64,000 bases of DNA from Vanilla planifolia (lineage: Eukaryota > Streptophyta > Magnoliopsida > Asparagales > Orchidaceae). Of this stretch, positions 34,001-49,400 are shown piece after piece. The translations under genes and the position numbers were made by a program. Positions within the stretch are counted from its first letter, which is position 1; every line of letters starts with the position of its first letter. Under the pieces are notes generated by a model. That model was given only the letters and a program-made list of their open reading frames with translations, searched no databases and was not told the origin of the DNA. The stretch lies in contig JAIUJO010000162.1 of assembly GCA_023846275.1 (NCBI GenBank), forward strand, positions 62,001 through 126,000. The letters run 5' to 3'.

Positions 34001-37000
34001 AATTTATTTTGATCAATAATTACCTAATTTATAAACAGTTTTTAATGTCTAATAGCCAAACCAACAATTTGATGTTTTTAATTAACATATATTTCTTTAA
34101 TTTAAAACTTAATATTTTTTAGATAACATTTATAAGAACTAATAAATATTAGTTAAAATAGTGATTGCATAAGAGCTACATGATTAAAAGAATCTTAGAA
34201 TGGTTGATTGTGAAAATTTCACACATGGTCAGGTAGAAATAAAGAAGACTACTTTTGATTTTTGATTTGATATGAACTATAAAATCTAAATAAAGACCCA
34301 ATGACTGGATTTACTTTTACTTTTGGATTCATTGTAGACCATGCGATCGTTTAATGGAGCAATTAGATTGTTAAAAGAATTATCGCTTAAAAAGGTTATT
34401 GTGGAATTGATCCTTTGATTGTAAAATTGCAAGTTTAAACAAGTCACATAACTACAATAATTTAGATTTTAGCTATAAGGAAAAAGCTTTAATTTATTTC
34501 CAAGATGATGTATTTGCTACTATTTTTTTTCCTTATGTGACATTTTGTTTTCTTTAGAAGCAGTTCAATTTCAAGGTTAGTGCCACCAAGTTTATTCAAG
34601 ACGTAGTCACAACAATTCAAATAACATCATTAATAGATCTTTGAATGTGGGGAGTTGTGCCTTGATTCAAGATAATTTGACCTATGTTTATGAGTGATGC
34701 CTTGATTCAATTATTACAGGGAACGGGTTCGAAATTAACGTTTTATTCCCAAAAATTGTTACATCGATTTTGGTTAGTTAACTCGAGTGGAATTCATTTT
34801 TTAAATATTTAAAATTTAACATAATTGGTTTATTATCATCAAAATCTCTTTGATCCTCCACTAGGTCCTTGAAATAACTACATCAACCACCTTATAATAT
34901 AGCAAAAGTAAACATTAAATTTTTGATATATGTATTTATTCGATCATATAACTACCTTTTCTAATAAGAAAGATTCAATTGTACACACATAGTGTACAAA
35001 AACACTCATATAATTTTTCCTTAGCCTAACACTCAAATGAGGTTACACTATCCAACTTAAGTTTTTAAAAAAATTTATTGCGAGTAACCAAGCTCTAAAA
35101 AATTCATATTATCATTTTGTACTTGCAAGTTTTGAGAAAAACATTATCATGCTAAGAATCTTAATATTTTTCTCACTCAGAAGACTAAAACATAAATAGA
35201 ATATCTACAAAATAAATAAAACCACACAATCTAATCCAATCTAAGGAAGTATCGCAAATAACTACCAAAGTCTAACAGAAAAGAATAACTTGTAAGCACC
35301 AAGTCTAACAAGTTTATCTGATATAGTCCTATATCCGATAAAATATAATTGATGAGAAATAAGTATGAAATATATGATTATCATTGATGATGAAATAAAT
35401 AAATTGAATTATTTAACTAATTCACTAGCACTAACAATCTTTAACTCAATTCCTACTCAAATTATAACAACTTGATTTTGCTATAAATGGGAGAGCAAGG
35501 TGGCTCAACGAGCAATCTTTGAGTCATGCAATAAAACTATTATGCACTAATACGAAGCATGACTGTAACAATGGAATAAATGTTATGAATGAATGACTTC
35601 AGTTTCCTACTAACAAAATGATATAATCATCTACTAACTAATTCAATATATATTTCCTTACCTATGACTAACCAGATACTTAGAATCCACTTCATGATGT
35701 AATATAATTTCATATGCATAACGATCATGATAAACTCTGTCACTTTTTTAAATAATGTAATTTAGCATTTGACAATTTAATGATAATCACATGGGCATCA
35801 ATGTAGGATTCTAGGAGTCTTCAAGAACCACAGGTGGTTCTCAATAGAAAAAATCACACCATTGAAATTCTTATGAGACTAAATGTGTAATTGTTTCCTT
35901 TTGACACAATTCATACCGTGGTTTCTAGAAATTCTAGTGATTCTTATCATGAAATGTGATACTCCAACCATAGACTTGACTATTCAAATTTAACTAACGT
36001 CAAGCCAAGGGAATGAGGCAGCTAACATGTCTATCTCCTTAATGAGTGTTTATAGTTTAGTGTCCATTATATCTAAATGTCTTAAGGTTCCCTCTAAATC
36101 CTAATTCAACTATCTATAATTTCTTAGCCCATTTTTCTTATATTTAATCTTGCCCATATTTTTTTGGACCTTTCCTTTTTATGTTATCCATAGAATTCAT
36201 AATGGCATGCCTTTTAACCTTAGATTCTATATTTAACTTATTACTAATGGAAATAAGCTGCGACTCACACAAGTATTACTATTGACTTTTATGATCCAAA
36301 GGTAATCCATTGTCATCGTAACATTCATTAGACCTCTCATAAGCATCCACAAATTCCTCAGATCACCATTGAGAGCATCATCATGTGACTTAAAAGCCTA
36401 AGTAGAATTACTTGTGGTTTTACCCAAATAACTTATTCAATCAAAGGTCTAGCTAACATCTTTGCCATATTACATGCATGGCTAGACCTAACACAACCCA
36501 ATTTCTTATTGCAACCTCTTCGACCTTCTGGCAATGTCTTGGCATATAGGCTAGCTAATGAAAGCTTAACTTTCATCGTTTATAAAGGTTAACAATTGGT
36601 ATTTCAAGAGCTTATAATAAATATCTTTTATTATAGCTTCCTTTTCTATTAAGTTTTTCTATAGCTTTGAGAGTGGTTCCAAACATATGCTTACCTTAGA
36701 TATTCATGCCAAAGAACCTTAAAGTCAAGATTTTACTACACTAAAGTTTATGAATTTTGTATAAAACCTTTACCATATTTTCCAGCCTTAACCTTAATAG
36801 TTTTACTTATAACAAAACTCTTTGGATGCCCATCGTATCCCTACTTAACTTAGCGATCTTCTAAGGCCTTAACTCAAGCCTTCATGACTTTCTAAGTACT
36901 AAACAAGAACCACATATACCTTAAAATCCATTTAGGTTCCCTTGAGGGTTCAACTAATGCCTCCTACAACTGAACCAAGCCCATGACTCTATGCTTCATA

Positions 37001-40000
37001 AGCACACAATAGACAAAAGAATGGTACATTGCAACATTATCTATAGCTTTTTTTATTTATTTTCATGTGTCTTTAAATTTTTTATTACATAATCTATGGG
37101 ATAACATATATCATACCACATTTCATATATTTTTAATCCATGATTTTAGTGATAAAGTACCCATCTATACCATGTCATGCCATGAACAAAACTTGCGAGT
37201 AACTTTAAATATAATCGTATTGCCTCACATCAAAAATAAATTTCAAACTATAAGTTTATATTAAAAAATATATAATAAAACTCAATTTTATACACTTTCT
37301 TATTAATAATGGCATGAAACTCTTTGTATATTAATGCAATAATCAAGAAGTAAGTATTATATTCAATCTATATTATCAAACATTAATTATACTTAGAAAG
37401 AAGAAGAATTACACTAAGGATCCTAACCCTTAACAATATATAATAAGAAAAAAGGGATATCATGTCAAGGTTATGTGGGTTATATTCAATAAAGTTTTCA
37501 TCTCCATAATTTTCCAATTTTTTAACAATTATGAAGATAATCTATGCTTAATACATAAATTCTTAGATTACAAACATAAATAACCAAATAGGCATAACAT
37601 TTAGAATAACACTTATTTTACATGGTAATTTCTATGCCAAGAAGTGTATTTCACCAACAAATTGCTATTTTGAAATCATCTTTCACATCTATTTATAACA
37701 AAAGACAAACATGCAATATGTGATCACGTAATTTGCTTTGCAATCAGTTGAAAAATGTAATATACATTTTTTATCACTCAACTAGAAACACTAAATAAGA
37801 AAGTGTGAAAATTCAACCATTCATTTACTAAATAAATCTCCCTTATTCTTGTGTAGAAAGAATTCCCTCCTTGAACAAGTTTTACGAAAAGGAAAAACTA
37901 ATTATTGTCATAATCAATTTCCAAGGTTTCATAAAATTTTCACAATGCAATTCCTTTTTATCTTGGCTTAGAGCTTAGCTAAATTTATTATATGAACTCA
38001 AGTATTATCCTATGTTGAAAAGTCATGTAGAGCAGTTCTCTTCTATAAGATATTTCCTTGCTTGAAACCTCTAATCCACCTTCTTCTCCCTTATAGCTTG
38101 CCTCACATTTTTTACTTAGCCTCCACTAAGCTGGCTCCTCCAAATTTTCGTTTTATGTTTGAGTTTTCTTTAATTTGAAGCACATCTTAATAGGTTATAC
38201 AGCCTTAGCCATACCACCTTAAATAAATAATTTACTTCGAGATAAGCTAGTCTTGGGCTTGAGTAGCCACAATTCATTATTTTAAATTAAATTCTTCGAA
38301 TTATACCCTTTTTGGCCTCCTATATAAAGCACAAATTTCAGAATCAATGTAAGATTTGGTAATAGATTCTTCTTTCTATTATATTCAACTTTTCTTTTGA
38401 TATTCTAAAATTCATCATATGTAAAAGTTATTCTTTTAATCCTCCTATCTTTTAACCACCAATCCCTAATACTTAAGAATCATATTGATATCTTATCAAA
38501 AATTCGTGGTCAGATAGGAGTAAGGACGAGAGAAAAATTTAATAATAGAATAAACTCATATGTTCATTTTTATACAGTTAGCCTTATCAAGGTTCATATG
38601 TTGCTTTTTAAATCTTACAATTCCTCATTGCTTCCAATTTTAGAATTTAAAATTTTAAAATTAAACATTAAATTTGTCTTTATTTAATGTTAAAATATAT
38701 TTATATTTCAGATTATAATTTAGAAAAAATTGTAAAAATTAATTAAATATATAGTAATTAAATGGCTAAAAACATTATGTATAGCACACACTATATCAAA
38801 TAAAAGTAATAAAGAACTATAATTACTATACCTACATATCATTCTCATTGTTTTCATCAAAATAAGGATAATAAATGCATTTCCCCATTACTTGTTAAGT
38901 CTAAGAATTATAGTTGGGAATGACATTTATATTCATTATTGTTTTACTTATAATCAAGGTGTTAGAAAATTCGTAATTAAAAATGTACCTCTAAATGATT
39001 TTCCTATCAAAATTTTCTTACCACATTGTGTATTCATGAATAAAAGATTGTGGATGACATTAATCTTTACAAATATTTTGATAATATATTTCTACATTTG
39101 CTTTAACACAATATAACAATGAACTTTTAGCAAAAAAAAGGTATAAATATATGGTACAAATTGACAAATAGATCAACAAGATATTTATTAACTTATTGTT
39201 AATATAGAAAATCATATCAGATAGATCTCATGGCATCTACAGTAGAGATTGTTGTAATATTAAAGATTTAACATACGATATAAATTGTTGACTAATTTAT
39301 TTATTAGAGAATCTTAGCTTCAACCTGAACCTTTAAAAATGCTTAAGATGAATCCATTGACTTCCCCTTTGAAATGTTATTATACAATAATTTCAGAGAT
39401 ACTAAGGCTTGAAAGTTGTTATGGCACCTCTGATTCACACTTGCTAAAATATATTTAAAGACAAAAGCGTAAGATAAGTTGAAATAATTTGGACTTCGAT
39501 TTATTGTAAACTAGAAATACAGTAACAAATTTTAAAAATAATTGATAAGATATTTAATTAATTGATACAAAATTTTGAAAAATGTGATATCATAGAAAAT
39601 GAAATAAAAGTATAATGTCAACAAAATTAACAATAATTGTTAAGATAACTATATAATTGATGCAATTTGAGTTTTACATCAAGAATTGATTTAAATAGGA
39701 TAACAATTGAAACCAACTAATAAGATGATTATTTCCAAGAATTTGAAATTTTGAGCTTATAAGATGTATTATAATTGTTTTTCTTGCTCACTAAAACAAG
39801 GATTATTTTTTTCGAAAGCTTGGGCTCATATTTAAATTATTTAATAATGTAAGTCGATTAACTGAACAAAGTAATGATCCTGCTACACATAGTTTTAACA
39901 CAAACATTTGAAGCCTGAAAACTATAATTTAAATTACAAAAGCATCTAAATGAAAACTCGTATAAATTAAAACTTTTATGCTCTTATGATCAAATTATTA

Positions 40001-40280
40001 GGTCAACTTAATAAACTTTAATCATGTAAATTATAAGAACAACATCAATTACACTTCATTCAATGATTCCAATTATACATATAGCAACTAATTTCCTTAA
40101 GTTTAATGTTGGAAATTTTACAATAAGATTTTTAGGTTATAATTTTTATTGCATTTTAAGTATATTATATTTAAATTATAAAATAAAATTTTTAAAGAAA
40201 TATATAAAAAAGAACATAAATTTTGAAAATTATATGTTTTTAGAAAAGAAATAAGAAATCAGCTTAGTCTAAGTAAAAAA
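31061..40280. other. Gene-free AT-rich segment
   Basis: No domain recognised on either strand over about 9 kb. The part from about 35280 to 38500 looks richer in C than G on the plus strand and less A-rich than its surroundings, which suggests an embedded old element that I could not identify. It includes a perfect short palindrome AGAACCAC-AG-GTGGTTCT at 35824-35841. A 13-bp direct repeat TGCCTTGATTCAA lies at about 34658 and 34698. Confidence 0.35.
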
Positions 40281-40641
40281 ATACAACTAAGAAAATCATT
40301 ATTGAAAAGCAATGTTTAAGATTTTCCCATACTATCGATGAAATGGTTCTCTTTATAGTGTACATTAGATTGAAGAGTTGTTAATAACGTGAAACTTATC
40401 ATAAATTGAAACATTAAGTTGAAAAATTTTTTGAACATTCATTACATGTACATTATGTATTCAAAATTTTTTAATAATTGAAACATAACAAATTTGTTAA
40501 TTTATAAAACTTTTTAAATAATTGGAAAAAAATAAATTATTATAGAAACTAAATATTGAAGATTTTATTTAATATGTTGATATTTATAATAAAAGATATA
40601 ATAATAATTTAAAAATTATAAAGAATGGAACAAAGTTAAAA

Positions 40642-40708
<67 letters not shown>

Positions 40709-40780
40709 TCAAGAAATAGAATGATAAAAAAATTTTATTTCTTGTATAATACTTAATATTATGAAAGTTAAATTGGAAAC
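40280..40780 (+). repeat. Partial third copy of repeat family R2
   Basis: Similar in direct orientation to about 15000-15430 of the right R2 arm. The best blocks are TAGAACTnAAnnTTnAnGnTT followed by TTTATATTTnTAATAAAnGATATA (about 40550-40600 versus 15255-15312), and AATGATAAAAAAA followed by TGTTATATAATGCTT-like sequence (about 40720-40755 versus 15380-15430). Similarity is weaker than between the two arms, and the rest of the family is absent. Confidence 0.45.
40644..40705 (+). repeat. (AT)n microsatellite, about 31 units
   Basis: Perfect AT dinucleotide run of about 62 bp inside the partial R2 copy, at a different position from the trinucleotide tracts of the other two copies. It is self-complementary and could form a cruciform. 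Confidence 0.95.
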
Positions 40781-43429
40781 ATTCAAATTATAAAAAAATT
40801 GCGAATTTTTTAAAAAGCTAAAATTTTTCAAAATTCTAAAAATTACAAAAAAATTATTATCACGTCAAAATATTCAAAATAATTAAAAATAGGGCAAGAT
40901 AATTCTAGTAATGCAAGATCATAATATTTTAAATGAATTATCTTTCATATTAAATAAAAATTTAAATATTGAAATAATTTTGAAAATTTTTTGTTATTTT
41001 TACATTATATAAATATGAAAATATAATTAAATCAATCTATAATAATTTCTATAATAAAAAATTATAAAATAAATTCCTTAAATAAAACAATTATAATAAG
41101 AATGACATAAAAGCTAGAAACTATAAATCACAAACAAAAAATACACTAAACACAATAAAATATTTTAAATGTCAATTCATACATTTCTTTATGACAAAGG
41201 CTTCCTTAATGTTATGCAAATAAATTTTGACGTCACAAATAAAAAATATTAAAGTTTAATGCATAGAAAAAAATTTAAGACATTTAATTCGAATGTTTAG
41301 CTCATCTTCAATAAAATTTGTGATATATTTGAAGAATGGTTTTGACAATCTCTGTTGCACCTTTGGTTAGTGGGCTAACTTACATTACTAAAATTTTCAA
41401 GTATGTTTTGGATTTATACTAATTAGTAAGGACTATTCGTAACAAAATATATTTCTCTTTTCATTTGCTTGATAAGGTTAATGAACCACCTTCGTACACT
41501 ATTTGAAGCTCTAATATCCTTTTTCCTTTTTATTTATAAAGATATATATTAATCATTATGAGTGGTTAATTAGGATAATATAAAATGCATTTCAATTTTT
41601 AAATAATTAGTATAACTCATTTTTTCTTATGTCACTAAGGTTTTATTTTATAAAAAATATTTATTTTTTAAAATTTTTTGAATGTCATTTTTTGTTTATC
41701 TGTCGATAATTAGTGCTTAATTATTTTGTATAATACACTTTCTCGCAACATCTAACATCAATATATTTTGCGTATTTTTTATATAGTTTATTCTTCTTTG
41801 TTATTTATTTATCTTTTAAATTTTTATATCATTTTATTTGTTCACATACATAAATTTTAGTAGTTTTGAAGATTATGTCAACTTATTTTTTGTATATGAT
41901 ACATAGAGAAAATTTAAAATATTTATGTATTTCATTTACTTTTTGTATCCAAATATGTTAAAATGTTCATGAAAGATAAATGGCATCTATATAACATTAA
42001 TGGCAAGATATGAAAACGTATGAAAAATAAGACATCAAGGACATTATTTCTCATTTGAAATATTTAATTTATATCTGTATTATGCTATTACAAGATTTTT
42101 TTGGGTAAAATCTATTTGAAAACAATGTCCGTGTAAAACATCTTATTACCCAAAATGCAAAGAGGTCTAACTAATGAATCGTTGGATATGTCACAAAGAT
42201 AGGATTTGTAATTTAGCAACATTTTACATGGGATTATTTGTCATAAAAAGAACCAATTCTAAAATGTAGACTATATTTATGGGGATCCAACTGCCCTTTA
42301 AGGATTTTAATATTAATATTGATGATAATGAATAACTTATACAATTCTTAAAAACCTAATAAACCTTAAATTCTAACTTCCTTTTATATGACCACAATGT
42401 TGAATTGAAAATTCAATTGATCATGTTTTATTGATTTGAAAAAGCTTAATAGACACTGGTTTCTTTTTTAAATAATTTAAATATAAATTAGACTAAAATA
42501 AACAAAAACATGAAATTTATTACAAAATAGACAAGCTAAAGTTATTTGAAATCAATAATATAGGGTTGATATTAATACTACCCAATTTAACATCATACAA
42601 TCTGTAGAAAGCAAGTAGTGTTAACAATTTTCTAAATTAAATCAAACAAAATGAATATGATATGTAATATTAAAGAGGATTGCTGCTTCATAAGATCATA
42701 TTATCTCCCCATTAAAGCACCATAGGAAGATGTTAGACAAGTCATTTTGGGAATGATCAATCAATGTGAAACAACTTGAGCAACAATAGTACAAGCAGTG
42801 AGGTGGTTCCCTTTACTTATGATGTGGACATAGTTAGCCTTCATTAATGCAAATGTAAGAGCCAATTGTAATGTTGTTGTAGTTGGAATTATTAGGAGAA
42901 ATTTGGAGGAACTTAGCTTAGCATCTTTTCATTTTAAAATAAATCAAAAAATTCATAAAGTCAAGGTATTAGCCATAATTAAGGATTGTAATTATTCAGC
43001 TAGTTACAATTAAGATATTTATACATTGTAATTGATTGCAGTGTGTTATTTATTGTATTCCATGATACACAAAATATATCATGGGAGTTAGAAAATTGTA
43101 TGTTGCAAGAAAAATAATTTGCTAGAGATACAATAGAGCTTATTATACAAGGAAAGCAATAAAGTGATCATATCATTAGGTAAATCAATAGCAACAAAAA
43201 TTCAACTAGTACATATGATGGTCAATCAATTATAAATAAATTCAAAGTTGTTATTAATATAAAAAAGTATAGCTTCGATTCATTAAATGATTAAAAAGGG
43301 CATGTCATTTAAAATGTCTGAAATGTTTTCTATTTACATTAAGATAAAATTGACTATTTGTTATCTCTACATGTTTTGTATTATACAAATACTGCCCTCA
43401 TAAGATAGGCTATAATATTACAAACTAAA
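40781..43429. other. Gene-free AT-rich segment left of the satellite
   Basis: No coding sequence recognised. A patch near 42700-42900 is less AT-rich but shows no domain. No satellite landmarks are seen here. Confidence 0.45.
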
Positions 43430-46400
43430 ATGTAAATAATTTGAAAAATTAAGATAAATTATTAGCGGAAGTTGCATTCCAAGATACAAAGATGTGTGAG
43501 TGTAACATCTTTGATTGACAAATGAAGTACAAATCCAAATGTCTCATAAAGCATAGAAAGGCCAATGAAAATGAAATATCTAGAAAAATATAAATATACA
43601 TTTGATTTGATAGAGCGTACCATGTTTAAACTAGAAAAAATGGTCTAATCTTGATTAAACCTTGTTTGTAATATCTAGGAATTGTAGAACAAAATGCTCA
43701 TAAATTATAATAAATTATTATTTTAATTTTAATTAAATATATATATTAAAATGTAAAATAAGATAAATTGAAGCAACATGATATGACAAATTATAGTGAT
43801 GTAAGGTCACATTAGAGGATATTTTTAATTATATAATATTGCAGAAATAAGAAGACACAACTTTCTTAAGAAATGAGATAAATTGCAAAGAAAATTTTCA
43901 TTTGAAGGTACTAACCATATCGGGTGTAACAACTTCAATCGTCAAATTATTTATGAATCAAAATGTACTATAAAATGCGTAAAAAGCAAAAAAAATATCT
44001 AAAAATTTATAAATGAAAATTAATTTGATAGTGCTTATCAAGGGAGTAAGACAACATTTTGTTCATCTCGATCAAATTTCATTTGGAACTACTACAATAA
44101 TTAGAGTAATAAGCATAAATAGTATAAAATAACTATTTTAATATTAATATAATATATAGTAAGGAGAAAATCAGATTGAAGAAATTTTTTATAAAAGAAT
44201 AAAAATAATGTAAATGCTATAGAAGGGAAGATTTATAAATAAATAACAATAAAACTAAATGAAGCAAAAGATTTGATGAAATGAAATAAATTGCACTAAA
44301 ATTTCTCATTAGATTGATTGAAACATCCCCTATAATAAAATAAGTGCGAAAGGAAATTATTGATAATACAAGCAATGTGTTAGAAAATAAAATATTCATA
44401 TTTCATAATTAAATATTTAATTTTTTAAGGCTCCTTAAGATGAGTCTCATGGCATTTATTAATCTTGATAAAAACACTTTTGTAATTTCTATGAATTTTA
44501 AAAGTCATAAATAATAAGAAATTATCATCTAAATTTTCTATAAATAGATAACAAAATAAAAAAAAGGTAAATTATAGAAATATAACGTAACTAAATAAAA
44601 ATATTGTAAAACATACGAGAGGAGGCTTAGAGTTTAAAATTAATATATCCAAATAAAAGTAAAACATATGAAGAAATGAGATATATTGGATACAAAACAT
44701 GCATTCCATGATATTAACAAGATTAAGTGTAACATCCTTGATCATCAAATTATTTAAAGATTAAAATGTCTCTTAAGGCATGTAAGAATTATAAAATGAA
44801 AAATATTTGAAAATATAAAAAAAAAATTTAAACTAATGAACTTCATGGGGGTGAGTCTGATGACATTTGTTTCATTATAATTGGAGCTTGATTCAAAACA
44901 TTACGAATTAACAAATTAAATATCAATAAATGCAAATAATTTTTTATTTTAATATTTAATAATGAATCTTAAAGAAGAAATGAGGTAAACTAAAGCATTG
45001 TAATGTAACAAAATAAAATAATTGGAAGATTATACAAGAGGAGAAAATTAAATTCTAATATATCAAAGAGATTAAGTGAAATATTCTCGATCATTAGATC
45101 AGGTACAATTAAGATGTCTATTAAAAGATATCAAAATAAATTAAAATAAAATATTTTTAATATAAAAAAAAAATTAAATAGATTGAGCTTGCCTAAATGA
45201 GTATAACGATTACCGTTAAATCTGGATCATAACTCATTTTTAATTGCAATAGGTTACAATATCATGGAAACATAAATCATAACAAATTATTAATTCAATA
45301 GTGAGTAATTAATTTCAAAACTAAAATGAGATAAACTAAGGCAATGTAATATAATCATATCAAAGAATGTAAAAGTTACCTAATAGAAGAATTATAATTT
45401 CATAATAACAACATCAAATGAAATAAAAAATTTGAAAAAAATTGAGATACCTTTAATGGGAAAGTTTCATTACATTATACAAAGGAGATCAATTGCAACA
45501 TGAAAGATCGTTAAATTAGGAACAAATGAGATGCCCCATAAAATTTATTAAACACTAGAAAATAAATTATTTAAAAAAATAGAAATCAATAACTAATTTT
45601 AAAAATCTTATTAACAAGTGTTAAACGATCCTTGTTTTATGCTGATTATGCCACATTTGAAATAAGAAGAGATACTGATAAGTTATTATTTTATTATTAA
45701 AAAATATGTACAAAATTCAAAATGAGATAACTTCAAAAAATGTAAAATAATAAATCAAAGTGATACAGAGGTCACATGATAATAGATTTAGTGTTAAAAA
45801 ACAATATAAGAAATTTAAAGTAAGAAAGTTGAAGAAATGATATAAATCATGCAACAAATTTGTATTCCATGATAAAGGTTATTAAGATGAGTCCAACATT
45901 CTTTGTCTTGTTGGGATTGCACCTCATCTGCAATTTTTATGTGTTAATAAGTTAGATAACCATAAATAAAAAAATTATTATTATGATACTAACATAAAAA
46001 ATTTAAAGTTGAAATGATGTTAATTAAACAAAAGTAATAGTACCCAAATCGAAGCTATATGTGTCACAGGAGGATATTTACAACTTTTCGGAAATAAAAT
46101 AAAATAGAATGAAATTTTTTTAAAAAAATACATAAATTGCACAAAGAAGATGCCTTGAAAGTGAAGCTAAATGAATCTAATATAAATAAACTCAGAAGAT
46201 GAAAAGATCACATTATAGAAGAATAAGAGTTTCATAGTAATTTGCTCAATTTAAAGAAAATTGTTTTTAAAAAATTAAGAAAAATTTACAAGATAGTTGT
46301 ATTATAGGACATTAAAGAGATCAAGTGTAACAATCTCATTTGTTAAATCAAGTGCAAATTTAAAACCAATGAATTAAAAAATAAATATTTAGTTAGATAA

Positions 46401-49400
46401 AGATCATATAGATGAGCCAAACATCTTTCAAATCAATTGGATGTTGTTTTTATTATAGTGAATTACATAATTTATTAAACATACAAAATTTATATTTAAG
46501 TGTTAAGTATATATGCACTAATGACGAAACTACACACACATAGGTAATATAATGCAACAATATAAAAGAGCATAATTTGAAGATGCTCAGTATATTGCAC
46601 ACAAAACTAATTTTCCATCATACTAAGGAGATGGAGTTCTTGATCATAAAATTAGGCAAAAAAGCATATCTTATAAAAGATGTATAAACCATACAAGAAA
46701 ATTAAAAGTAAAAAAGTGACTATTTTATTATATTGATGCCATCAAAATAAGTCAAATGACATTTGTTAATTCTTTGTTAAACATATTTTTTAGTTACTAT
46801 AAATAAAAAAAAAAGAAGTAATAATAAATTAAAATAATCAAGCTGAGCCCATCACATTTATTTCCTCTCTTTTAGACTTTGTTCGAAATTACTATAAATT
46901 ACTTTAAAAAAAACATAAACAATAGTAAATTAAGCTTTAAAAATTTAGTGAATATACACTAAACTAAAATAGGTTTTAATAAACAATATAAAAATAAAGG
47001 AAAATAATGAATTGAAAAATTTTAAAAATAAATATTTAAGAGGATAAGCTTCTTTGCGCAAGTCCTATGATAATTTTTCATCTCGATCGCAGGTCATTTA
47101 AAATTCATGACAATTACCAAAAAAAGTAATAATAATATTAATAATCATAATTTTTTAATATTAAGCATAAATATGTTGGGGATGAAATGAGATTAATTGA
47201 AGTAATATAATGTTATGAAATCAAAGAATTACAAAAGAAACTATTTGACAACTTTGGTGTTAGAAAGTAATCTAAGCAAATGAAAGAAAACCTTTTAAGG
47301 AAAAAAGATATACTATGCCCATAAAGAAGCATTCTATGACACTATAGATATTGAGTGCAATAGTGTTGATAAAAAAATTAGTTATGAATTAAAATATCAT
47401 GCAAAGCAAGAGAAAGCATAAAAAATAAACTGTTTTTAAAAAAATATAAAAAGAAATATTTATATGATAGAGTTTTTTGAAAAGAGTCCAACAAAGTTTC
47501 TCCTATCTTTATAGAGATCTTTTGCTATTTTGGAAAATTACCAAACTAAATAAACAAAAATAGCATTGACTTTTTTAAGTTAATATATATTAAAGCTAAA
47601 ATTAAAAAACTTAAAGTAATGTAATATATTGAAATTAAGGAAATGTAATCATCTCATAAGAGGAGATGTATTGTTTCGTGGTTATATGAGCAAATCAATA
47701 TATAAAATTTAAAAAAATGACATAAATTGCATGGTAAAGTTGCATTTTAGAAGACTAAGAAGAAGAAGCCTAACTTCCTAGATCATAAAATTATGTTCAA
47801 ATTTAAAGACATCACAAAGAATGCTAAAATAAAAAAAATCAATTTTAAAAAAAATAAATTTTTAAAAGGATAGAACTCACTGAGATGAGTTGAACTTTCA
47901 TTTCATCTCAATCCAATCATAATTAACACTAATGTAAATTACCTAAGTACATATAAACTATAATGAATAACTAACTCAAAATTAACTAAATATTTTTAAA
48001 GCTAACATGATAAAAACAAAAATAACATAATATATACATAAAGCAAATAAAAAAATAAAAAATGAAACATTTCAAAATATATTAAAAATTTAAAATAGAT
48101 AGACCACATTTATACATATCGGCAAACTTTTCTTTCATCTCAATCAAAGCTTTAGAATTTTTTAGTTTTACTTAATTTAATGAGAATAAATAATAAATAG
48201 TTATTATTTTAATAATCAGAATATATATATATTTAAGTGGAAATGGGAAACTTTACAATTTATAATAGAATAAATATAAGGCAATGTAAAAGCTCTATGT
48301 GATGTGATTTATAGTTACATAATAAAATAACCAAATTAAATAGAAAAACTTGCAAAAATGAACTCAATATTATGAAATGCTACACACAAAGACACTAAGG
48401 TTATCAAGTCTAGCATCAACTATTTTAGAAGATTTATGAATTATAATGCCTTATAAATGTTATGAAAATTGTAGAATATAAAATATTTAATAATATAAAA
48501 ATATAAAATTTTAATTGGACAGAGCTATTAAAAATTTGTTTATTGAAATTTATTTCATCTCAATTAGACCTTCTTTGGAATTGTTATGAACTAAAAATTT
48601 CAATAAGCATAAACAGATAAAATGAAAAAATGTAACACAACAAAATCGAAAAGTGTCGTTAACGTCACAAAAGAGGTGATTAATAGTTGCATAGTAATAT
48701 AAAAGATCAAAGTGAAAAGTTTCAACAAATTAAATAAATAGTACATGATTGATGCATGAAAAGTTGTTAAGGAGATCGAGCATAACATCCTCAATCATTA
48801 AATTTAGGGTGAATAAAAATTTCTTGCAAAGCATGCAAAAATAATAGAAATTAAAATATCTAATAACATTGAAATGAATATTTAATTAGATAGTTTTCAT
48901 CAAGACTAGTCTAATGATGATTTGTTTATCTCAATAGAATCTTGTCTTGAATTTCCACAAATTATTAATGAAAATAAACAAAGATAATAATGAATTATTC
49001 TTTTATTATTGAGTGAATGTATATCCAATTTTAAATAAAATATATTCAAGCAATATAATGTAACCAATTCAATGTGATATAAAACTCCATGAGAGAAGAA
49101 TTTGGTTACATTGTGATATAATCAAACAGAAGTGAAAACTTTTAGGAGGCTATATATATTGTACAAGAGACTTCTATTTTTAGAAACTAAAGATTGTAAA
49201 GAAATCATGTGTAACATCCTCATTCCATAAAATAGGTACCAATAGTATTGTTTCACAAAATATTCCAAAATCCAAAAAAAATAATGCTTAAAATAAAGAC
49301 ATGATGTTTAATTAGATAAAGTTCATCAACTAGAGTCTAACAACATTTATATTTACTTAATCATACAATATTTGCTAGTAAGATGAATTATTAAAATAAA

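Noticed and set aside
34720-34735. GGTTCGAAAT string resembling the B box of a tRNA gene or SINE
   Set aside because: No A box at the right distance and no cloverleaf arms could be paired around it.
40063-40254. Open frame with hydrophobic and Lys/Asn-rich residues
   Set aside because: Composition is what AT-rich random sequence gives; no motif and no matching frame in related sequence.
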